Positions 51,563-58,340 of a stretch of 64,000 bases of DNA are shown one piece after another. How positions within the stretch are numbered: the stretch's first letter is position 1; each line of letters begins with the position of its first letter. Under the pieces are notes generated by a model that did not search any database, was not told the origin of the DNA, and saw only the letters and a program-made list of their open reading frames with translations. Source of the DNA: Hyalangium gracile (GTDB taxonomy: Bacteria > Myxococcota > Myxococcia > Myxococcales > Myxococcaceae); the NCBI RefSeq assembly GCF_020103725.1, contig NZ_JAHXBG010000021.1, forward strand, positions 124,001-188,000, written 5' to 3'. A program made the translations under genes and the position numbers.

Positions 51563-52759
51563 TCAATCCCTCGGCGGCGTGGCGGGCGCCATTCCTGGCC
51601 GGTGCTCGCCCTGCTCGACCCAGGGCTGAAGCCCTAGCCGCAGCCATGCCCGCAGCGGACGCTCCACATAGCGGTGGCTCAGCAGCGACACCGCGACCAG
51701 GATCGAGAGCGTCAGCACGAAGAACAGTCGCGGCGCCGTGTCGAACATCGGAACCGCCAGCCATCCCAGGCCGGCGGTGACTCCGATCCAGACCGGGTGC
51801 TGGAGGATGTACACCGCGTAGCTGGCCTCCCCGAGCCGCACGAGCAGGGGCCGCGACAGCCACCCGCCGAGCGCTCCACCTCCGCGCGCGAGCCCATACA
51901 CCAGGGCCCCATACACAGGCGCCAGCAGCGCGTTGTGGAGCAGTGGCAGCGGCAGGCGAAGGCTCATCGCGAACGCCCCCAGCGTCAGCAGGGCGGCGCC
52001 CGTCGCCAGCAGCGCCCCCGAGCGCCGAGGCCCCGCCTCTCGCTGCTCCAGGAGGAAGAGGCGCCCCAGCACCATCCCCATGAGGAACTCGGGCAGCCGC
52101 AGCAGCGGATTGTACCGGAGCACCGCGAGCCACGGGCCCTGCGTCAACAGGTTGCCAGGGCCTCCATCCGGCTCGAGCACCATGTACACGAAGGACGGCA
52201 GCAGCCCCAGGCCCCACAGCGCGGCCAGCGTCCAGCCCAGTCGCTCGCGCCGCAGCCTTCCCACCCAGACCGCGGCCACGGGGAACACCGCGTAGAAGAA
52301 CGCCTCCACGGCGACGGACCAGCCCGGAGTGTTCCACGTCGTCGCCAGGGAGGGCAGCCACGCCTGGACCAGCATCAGCGAGCTGACCCCGCTCATCACC
52401 AGCTGCGAGGCCCACGCTTCGTGCCCCTGCCGCGCCTCGAACAGGGCCTGAGGCGCCATCAGCAGCAGCGCGAGCACATAGACGGGATACACCCGCGCGA
52501 GCCGGGCCACCCAGAATGCACGAGGGGCCACGTCCATCCCTCCGTCGGGGCCCACGTAGTTGTAGGCGAGCACGAACCCCGAGAGCACGAAGAAGAGCCC
52601 CACCGAGGCATAGCCGCACAGGTAGATGGACACCAGCCACCGGGGAGCGTGGTCGAACCAGAAGCCCCCGAAGTGGAAGACCACCACGTGGAGCGCCGCC
52701 CAGAAGCGCAGTCCGGTCAACGCTGGCAGTGCCCTCTGTCCGGTGCTGGCGCTGCGCAT
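51563..52759 (-). CDS. Acyltransferase 3 family membrane protein (OafA/YrhL-like)
   Basis: 398 residues with about ten membrane segments. Family signatures: N-terminal ALTGLRFWAALHVVVFHF with the catalytic-type His in TM1, GYASVGLFFVLSGFVLAY in TM2, and ARLARVYPVYVLALL with conserved Arg/Tyr in the next. Members transfer acetyl or other acyl groups to sugars, lipids or macrolides at the cytoplasmic membrane. GGGAG just before ATG 52759 supports the start. No glycan-synthesis cluster is adjacent, so the acceptor is unknown. Confidence 0.92.
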   Translation of the reverse strand: MRSASTGQRALPALTGLRFWAALHVVVFHFGGFWFDHAPRWLVSIYLCGYASVGLFFVLSGFVLAYNYVGPDGGMDVAPRAFWVARLARVYPVYVLALLLMAPQALFEARQGHEAWASQLVMSGVSSLMLVQAWLPSLATTWNTPGWSVAVEAFFYAVFPVAAVWVGRLRRERLGWTLAALWGLGLLPSFVYMVLEPDGGPGNLLTQGPWLAVLRYNPLLRLPEFLMGMVLGRLFLLEQREAGPRRSGALLATGAALLTLGAFAMSLRLPLPLLHNALLAPVYGALVYGLARGGGALGGWLSRPLLVRLGEASYAVYILQHPVWIGVTAGLGWLAVPMFDTAPRLFFVLTLSILVAVSLLSHRYVERPLRAWLRLGLQPWVEQGEHRPGMAPATPPRD

Positions 52760-52883
52760 GCGCTCCCGTCACGTCGCGTCCAGCGGAATTCTTACACCGG
52801 CAGGTGGGAACAGGTGAAGCCGGCGGGTCCCTCGCGCACGGTTCCGCGAGGCGCTCGCCTGGTCGGCTGCCCCAGATGTCGGC

Positions 52884-53645
52884 TCAGAACGCCGTCTGGC
52901 CGCCGTCCACCGGCAGGGCGACGCCCGTGGTGAAGGCGGCGGCATCGCTGCACAGGTAGAGCACCGCCGCGGCGACCTCCTCGACCTTGCCGATACGGCC
53001 GACCGGATGCACGGAGAGCGCTATCTGGGCCTTGCGCGGATCCGTCTCGGCGGCGCGGCGGAACATGTCGGTGTCGATCACCGCCGGGCAGACCGCGTTG
53101 ATGCGCACGTTCTTCTTCCCGTACTCGACCGCCGCCGAGCGGGTCAGGCCAATCACCGCGTGCTTCGAGGCGGCATAGATGCTCATCTTCGGGGCAGCGC
53201 CCAGGCCCGCGACGGAGGAGATGTTGACGATCGCGCCTCCGCCCTGAGCGAGCATCAGGGCAATCTCGTGCTTCATGCACAACCAGACGCCCTTGACGTT
53301 GACGGCCATGATCGCGTCGAACTCGCTCTCGGTGCCGTCGGCCAGCTTGCCCTTCTCGATCTCGATGCCGGCGTTGTTCACGGCATAGTCGAGGCGCCCG
53401 TAGGCCTCCTTGCAGCCCTCCACCAGCGCGCGGACCTCGGCATCCCGGGTGACGTCGCAGCGGATGAAGCGGGCCTCGCCGCCCGCCGCGCGGATCTGCG
53501 CGACAGTGCCCTCGCCACCTGCCGTGTCGACGTCGGAGACCACGACCTTGCGGCCCTCGCGGGCAAAGGCCAGCGCAATGGCACGGCCGATACCAGCGGC
53601 GGCGCCCGTGACCAGGGCGACCTGGCCGGACAGGAAAGCACTCAT
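52884..53645 (-). CDS. Short-chain dehydrogenase/reductase
   Basis: 253 residues, the standard SDR length. GAGGAG six bases before ATG 53645 decides the start. Motifs: cofactor loop TGAAAGIGRA, acidic SDVD after beta-2 (NAD preferred), NNAG, catalytic Ser in NISSVAG, YAASK with Tyr and Lys, and a C-terminal PVDGGQTAF, typical of classical 3-oxoacyl-ACP/glucose dehydrogenase-like SDRs. Substrate unknown. The 346-bp gap upstream holds the inverted element at 53845-53875, about 200 bp before this start, where a regulator of this gene could bind. Confidence 0.92.
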   Translation of the reverse strand: MSAFLSGQVALVTGAAAGIGRAIALAFAREGRKVVVSDVDTAGGEGTVAQIRAAGGEARFIRCDVTRDAEVRALVEGCKEAYGRLDYAVNNAGIEIEKGKLADGTESEFDAIMAVNVKGVWLCMKHEIALMLAQGGGAIVNISSVAGLGAAPKMSIYAASKHAVIGLTRSAAVEYGKKNVRINAVCPAVIDTDMFRRAAETDPRKAQIALSVHPVGRIGKVEEVAAAVLYLCSDAAAFTTGVALPVDGGQTAF

Positions 53646-53991
53646 ACGGCACTCCTCGGGAAGGACGGGGGCGCGGAGTCTATCCCGAGTTCCCACCGCC
53701 GATGCGGCCTACGAGCGGCTCCGCGAAAGATAAGCAGGCCCGAAGAAGTCTTTTCACGACTGCCGAAAAGGCTTCGCCACCTGAACCGGACAGCAGGCCC
53801 GCGTCCGCGCCCGCCTCCGGTCCCCCCTGCCGGGCGCGCTCTGTCCGAACTGGTCTGCCTGTCATACCAGTTCGGTACCGGTCCGAGCACAGGGGCCTCC
53901 CTGGCCAGACCGTTCCCCTGGCACAGGCGCCTCTCTCCAGGAGCAAGAACTTCTGCCGTCATAGGCCGCGAACTCGCGATGGAGCGCCCTA
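53646..53991. other. 346-bp intergenic region carrying an inverted element
   Basis: Between the SDR start and the discoidin glycosidase stop, both minus strand. No coding frame was seen. The one clear structure is the inverted repeat at 53845-53875; the part nearest the SDR start (53700-53770) is relatively A+T-rich and probably its promoter. Confidence 0.55.
53845..53875. promoter_or_regulatory. Inverted repeat CCGAACTGGT-N11-ACCAGTTCGG
   Basis: Ten-base perfect arms with an 11-base centre. In reverse orientation the inner 23 bases match those at 1071-1093 in 20 of 23 positions, including most of the asymmetric centre (GACA-N-GCAG). This conservation inside the loop argues for a DNA-binding site or dispersed repeat over a plain hairpin. 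TGGT/ACCA half-sites are reminiscent of GntR-type operators, but the regulator is unknown. Confidence 0.55.
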
Positions 53992-56900
53992 TCAACGCCC
54001 CTCCTTGCGGCGAGTGAGGACGATGGTCGCCGGAGCACGCGCCACTTCGAGCTCAGCGCCACTCCACTTCGCGCGGCGACCGTTGATGCGCGCGTCGGAC
54101 GGGTCGAAGAGATCGGCCGGGATGATGAAGCCGCCCGGCGGCCGGGCCGTTCCCTCGAGGCGGATGGTCAGACGGTCTCCCTCCGCCCTCAAGGTGAAGC
54201 TCAGCGCCCCCCAGGGCGTGTGATGGTTCTGGATGCGGACTCCGTCCCCCTGCAACCAGCTCTCCGGAACGCCGGCGGCAATGACGAGCGCGTCGTCGTC
54301 GCGCCGCTCGTATACGAAGAGGTCCAGCGCCGAGCGGATGAAGTCGGAGGCCACCCAGCCGTGCGGCATGTCCCCGATGAAGCGAGGCTCGCGCGGGTCT
54401 CGGCCCACGACCTCCGCCCACTGGTTCCAGGCATGCGGGCGACGATCGCCCATGAAGAAGTCGAGGGCCTCCAAGGCACGGTCTCGGCGACCGAGCCGGA
54501 CGAACGCGCCGACAACGCGCCATTCGTAGGGAGTGTAGTCCTTCCAGGATGCGCCACCGTCACGCCTCGCCGTGAAGTTCCGCCAGTAGCGCTCGAAGGT
54601 TCCTTCCAGGAGGTCCGCGGGCAGCTGGCGCCGCAGTCCCCCAGGAGAGAGCGCGATCGTCGTCGAGGTGGCGTCGAAATCGCCCAGGTCCGCCGCACCG
54701 GCGATATAGGGAATGTCGAAGCGGCGCGCGGTCTCGCGCACGGAGCTCATCAGATCGGCGCGGAACTCATCGCGCTGCGCGGCCAGGCGCGCTCGCGTCC
54801 GGGCATCTCCAAACGTCGCCGCCAGCAGGACGGCGTCCTCGAAGCCTCGCAGCGTCCAGAAATCGTCCCAGTAGGAATAGGCGGGCTTCGCCGAATAGCC
54901 CTCGTGCGAGATGGAGGGCGGCATGAGCCCGAAGAGGTTGCGCCGCTCCGGCGTGTCGAGATGGGACTGCAAGCGCTCGGAGAGGCGCTGCTCGTTCATG
55001 TACCGAGCCGCCGCCTCCACCTTGGGCCAGACGGCCTGGAGCAGCGCGCGGTCTCCGGTGTAGCGCCAGACCTCCGCCGCCAGATGGATGAACTCGCCGT
55101 GGCTGTCGTTTTCCGGCACAGGATCGGCTCCGCGCGCATCGACACAGCAGGGCACCTTGCCGTTGGAGAAGAGGTGCGCCGAGTACCAGCGCAGGTAGGC
55201 CTTGGCCTCCTCCCCGTGCCCAAGGCGCAGGAGCGCCTCGGCGATCATCGCGCCATCTCGGATCCAGGAACGAGCATAGGAGCGCGCACCGGGACGCAGG
55301 ATTGGCCCATCCATCATGATGAGGATGTGCGCGAGCGCGGTGCGGAGCGCGTTCGTCACCTCCCGCCCTCGCCCAGCCGCATCCACCTGGGTGACGGAGA
55401 GTTCCTTCCGCCATGAGGCCGCGACACGCGCCTCCTCTTCATCAAGCCAGCGCTCGGACTCCGTGCGCGGCGGAGCAGGCACGTCCCCCATCAGCGGCGC
55501 GACGAGGCCGAGGCGCTTCTCACCGCGCGGTGGCAGAACGACGTCATAGGCCAGCACTCCCGAGGCCAGACCTGTCTCATCCTCGACCGCAGGCTCACCC
55601 GCCGCATCGGTCCTCAGGAGGCGTTGCGGATAGGCTCCCCCGTCGAACTTCGAGCTCCCCACCATGTCGGGGCGCTGGAGCGGGAAGATGCGTCGTGCAT
55701 CCGCGCTCAGCACCTCACCATCCCACGCCATCCTCCGGACCGGACTCACGCCCCCAGGCGTCGTGAGAAACTGCGTCGGCGGATTCACCTGCAGCGGTCG
55801 CACGACCAGGGCCAGCCGCAGCGAGAGCGGCGCGTCGGTGAGGTTCCTCAGAGTGTAGGAGCCGACGAGGCGATCCTTGCCGCGCTCGCCGGCCACGAAG
55901 GCCTTCACCGTCAGCCGCCAGGCGGGCCGAGTCCATTCCACGGACGGCATCGGCAGGGAGTCGTCCGACAGGCTGTGCACGATCGCGGCGTCCGCCCAGC
56001 TCGTGAGGCCTGTCCCGTCGATGACGAACGGCTCGATCGAGGGGCCTCCTCGGCCGAGCTCGAGCGCCCCGTCCTCCGACAAGAGCGCGCCGTCACCACC
56101 TCCCTTGACGCCCATCAACGTCCAGTAGCTCTGCTCTCCAACGAATCCGCGAGGGTGGAGCCCTCTCGGCGCACGGTGCGCCAGCGCCTTCAGGAAGGCG
56201 TTCGCATCGGCGCCGAACTCGAGTGGCTCGACTCGTACGTCCGCGAGCCCGAACCCCTGCCCGCTGGGGTTCCGCATCTGGATGCGGATGAAGCGCGCCT
56301 CCGACTCCGTCGCCAGGATCGGGTCCTCGCCTCCATCTCCGCCGCGGACACCGCGCAGGAGACGCCAGCGCTGCCCGTCGTCGGAGAGCTCGATGTCGTA
56401 ATCGCGCGCGTGCGCGCCTGGCGCCCAGGTGAGCGAGAGCCCGCCAAACTCACGCATGCGCCCGAGATCGAGCGTCAGCGACTGCGGGCCGCGGCTGGAT
56501 GCAGGGCTGCGCCAGGCCGTCGCCAGGTCGCTGTCGACAGCGAGCTTCGCGAGCTCGCCCGCCGAGGTGGCGCGTGCGGTGAGCGGTGGCGGCTTCCCGG
56601 TCTCGACGGGGAGAGGCCGGAGCACCAGCTGATCCATCTCGATCCACCCCGCCCCACCGCCGCTGCCCGCGCTCACGACGAGCTCGATCGCCGCGGTGCG
56701 TCGCAGCGTCTTGTCCGAGGTAGGGCCCCAGGCGAAGGAGATCTGACGCCTCTTGATGCGCACCTCGCGCCACTCGCGCTGGACCTGGAAGTCGCGCCGG
56801 ACGTGCCACCAGACGTTCTCGCCGCTGGCATCCGTCAGCTTGAACTCGAGGTTGTTCGGCGCTCCCTCCCCACGCACGAAGAAGGAGAGCTCGAAGTTCT

Positions 56901-57189
56901 CCGGCAGCTCCAGTGGAAGGTCTCGACGCGCGAAGGCGTAGCCGGCGGATGGGCCCAGATCGAAGGACAGCCGCAGCGCCCCGCCCTCCGTCCCCACCGT
57001 CGGCGCCTTCGCGACGGCCACGCCGTCCGATGCCGCCACCCGCCATGGCGCCAGGTCGTCGAAGGTGTCCAGCATCCTCGGAGCGGGAGGCTCGGGCGCG
57101 GCCGCGGTGAGGAGGAGCAGTGCACTGGCGGCCAGGGCCACCCTCGCCATCCTCCCCACCCTTTCATCGAGCGCCTGCGTCATGCGCAT
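53992..57189 (-). CDS. Exported discoidin-domain glycoside hydrolase of the glucan locus
   Basis: 1065 residues. GAGGAGG seven bases before ATG 57189 supports the start. Signal peptide ends near TAAAPEP. Residues ~35-190 form a CBM-like beta sandwich (FELSFFVRGEGAPNNLEFKL). Residues ~205-330 are an F5/8 type C (discoidin) domain (LAVDSDLATAWRSP, SLTLDLGR, FIRIQMRN). From ~340 on comes a super-sandwich region and then an (alpha/alpha)6 barrel (~620-960) with SYARSWIRDGAMIAEALLRL, NDSHGEFIHLAAEVWRYTGD and SYWDDFWTLRGFEDA. This is the six-hairpin glycosidase fold used by GH94/glucoamylase-type enzymes. Divergent from the LacI gene through the shared operators, so probably induced by the same glucan. 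Exact linkage specificity is not certain. Confidence 0.82.
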   Translation of the reverse strand: MRMTQALDERVGRMARVALAASALLLLTAAAPEPPAPRMLDTFDDLAPWRVAASDGVAVAKAPTVGTEGGALRLSFDLGPSAGYAFARRDLPLELPENFELSFFVRGEGAPNNLEFKLTDASGENVWWHVRRDFQVQREWREVRIKRRQISFAWGPTSDKTLRRTAAIELVVSAGSGGGAGWIEMDQLVLRPLPVETGKPPPLTARATSAGELAKLAVDSDLATAWRSPASSRGPQSLTLDLGRMREFGGLSLTWAPGAHARDYDIELSDDGQRWRLLRGVRGGDGGEDPILATESEARFIRIQMRNPSGQGFGLADVRVEPLEFGADANAFLKALAHRAPRGLHPRGFVGEQSYWTLMGVKGGGDGALLSEDGALELGRGGPSIEPFVIDGTGLTSWADAAIVHSLSDDSLPMPSVEWTRPAWRLTVKAFVAGERGKDRLVGSYTLRNLTDAPLSLRLALVVRPLQVNPPTQFLTTPGGVSPVRRMAWDGEVLSADARRIFPLQRPDMVGSSKFDGGAYPQRLLRTDAAGEPAVEDETGLASGVLAYDVVLPPRGEKRLGLVAPLMGDVPAPPRTESERWLDEEEARVAASWRKELSVTQVDAAGRGREVTNALRTALAHILIMMDGPILRPGARSYARSWIRDGAMIAEALLRLGHGEEAKAYLRWYSAHLFSNGKVPCCVDARGADPVPENDSHGEFIHLAAEVWRYTGDRALLQAVWPKVEAAARYMNEQRLSERLQSHLDTPERRNLFGLMPPSISHEGYSAKPAYSYWDDFWTLRGFEDAVLLAATFGDARTRARLAAQRDEFRADLMSSVRETARRFDIPYIAGAADLGDFDATSTTIALSPGGLRRQLPADLLEGTFERYWRNFTARRDGGASWKDYTPYEWRVVGAFVRLGRRDRALEALDFFMGDRRPHAWNQWAEVVGRDPREPRFIGDMPHGWVASDFIRSALDLFVYERRDDDALVIAAGVPESWLQGDGVRIQNHHTPWGALSFTLRAEGDRLTIRLEGTARPPGGFIIPADLFDPSDARINGRRAKWSGAELEVARAPATIVLTRRKEGR

Positions 57190-57221
57190 CTCGGAGCCTC
57201 CTCACGCCGCGCGGCGTCATA

Positions 57222-57237
57222 GAGAAAACGTTTACTC
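57222..57237. promoter_or_regulatory. LacI-type operator O1, GAGAAAACGTTTACTC
   Basis: Near-perfect 16-bp palindrome centred on CG, with only one mismatched pair. AAACGTTT cores with a central CG are the hallmark of LacI/CcpA-family sites. It sits in the 83-bp gap between the divergent glycosidase and LacI genes, 33 bp upstream of the glycosidase ATG. Confidence 0.7.
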
Positions 57238-57242
57238 AGAGG

Positions 57243-57258
57243 GAGAAAGCGTTTACAT
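57243..57258. promoter_or_regulatory. LacI-type operator O2, GAGAAAGCGTTTACAT
   Basis: Second copy of the O1 sequence with 13 of 16 bases identical, 21 bp downstream, i.e. two helical turns, so repressor dimers would bind on the same face. It ends 14 bp before the LacI start, suggesting autoregulation of the LacI-receptor-glucanase operon. Confidence 0.65.
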
Positions 57259-57272
57259 GACGACGCCAGCCC

Positions 57273-58340
57273 ATGGCCAGGACCGCGCGCACTGGATCGC
57301 AAGCCAGCATCAAGGACGTGGCTCGCAAGGCCCGCGTCTCCATCGCGTCGGTGTCGCGCGTCATGAATGGCCTCGACACCGTGGGCGCGGAGACACGCGA
57401 GCGCGTGCTGGCCGCGGTGCGTTCCCTCCAGTACGTGCCGCACAGCGGAGCGCGCAGCCTCGCCACCCAGCGGACGAACATCGTCGGCGTCCTGCTGCCG
57501 GATCTGCACGGCGAGTTCTTCTCGGAGCTCATCCGCGGAATCGATGCCGTGGCTCGCCTGCGGCGCCTCCAGCTCCTGCTGTCGAGCACCCACGGGAATG
57601 CGGCGGAGCTGGCCGGCGCCATCCGCGCCATGAGAGGCCGGGTGGATGGGCTGCTCGTCATGTCGCCGCACGTCGACGCCGCGCTCCTGGACAAGAACCT
57701 GCCCAGCTCCCTGCCGATCGTGCTCCTCAACAGCCCCCTCGAGGACTCGCGGCACTCCACGCTGAGCATCGACAGCTACCGCGGGGCTCGCGACATGGTC
57801 AGCCACCTCATCAAGCACGGCCATCGGCGGATCGTCCACATCGCGGGCCCCGAGCTCAACCTCGACGCCCAGGAGCGTCTGCGCGGCTATCGCGACGAGA
57901 TGGCGTCCGCCCTGCCCCGCGTCCCAACGCAGGTGCTGCCGGGAGACTTCAGCGAGAAGTCCGGCTACCTCGCCGGGCGAGCCCTGGCCGCCCAGCCCGA
58001 CCGCCCCGACGCCGTCTTCGCCGCCAACGATGTCATCGCCGTGGGCTGCATGGTCGCCCTCCGCGAGGCCGGCCTGCGCGTCCCCGACGACATCGCCGTG
58101 GCGGGGTTCGACGACATCCCGCTCGCCTCCCTGGTCAGCCCCGCGCTGACCACGGTGCGCGTCCAGATCGCGGATCTCGGCCGGTCCGCGCTGGAGCAGC
58201 TCCTGCTCGGCATCGAGAGCCCCACGCGCTCGCGGCCCGTGTCCCGCGCGCTGGTGCCCCAGGTGATGGTTCGCGAGTCTTGCGGCACCGAGAAGCCGCC
58301 CCAACGACGCTCCCGGCGTCACGCAGCGAGGTTGCCATGA
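57273..58340 (+). CDS. LacI family transcriptional regulator
   Basis: 355 residues. N-terminal helix-turn-helix with the family motif SIKDVARKARVSIASVSRVM (~12-31) and hinge helix region YVPHSGARSLATQ, then a periplasmic-binding-protein-like effector domain (NIVGVLLPDLHGEFFSELI, GLLVMSPH, VFAANDVIAVGCM, GFDDIPLAS, LTTVRV). First gene of an operon: its stop overlaps the TonB receptor start as ATGA. The two palindromes just upstream are its probable operators, controlling the operon and the divergent glycosidase; effector likely a glucan-derived sugar. Typical repressor relieved by sugar. Confidence 0.93.
   Translation: MARTARTGSQASIKDVARKARVSIASVSRVMNGLDTVGAETRERVLAAVRSLQYVPHSGARSLATQRTNIVGVLLPDLHGEFFSELIRGIDAVARLRRLQLLLSSTHGNAAELAGAIRAMRGRVDGLLVMSPHVDAALLDKNLPSSLPIVLLNSPLEDSRHSTLSIDSYRGARDMVSHLIKHGHRRIVHIAGPELNLDAQERLRGYRDEMASALPRVPTQVLPGDFSEKSGYLAGRALAAQPDRPDAVFAANDVIAVGCMVALREAGLRVPDDIAVAGFDDIPLASLVSPALTTVRVQIADLGRSALEQLLLGIESPTRSRPVSRALVPQVMVRESCGTEKPPQRRSRRHAARLP

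Noticed and set aside
57065-58336. Fusion of a long upstream frame to the TonB receptor
   Set aside because: The upstream part is the shadow of the LacI gene; the receptor has its own signal peptide starting at the ATGA overlap.
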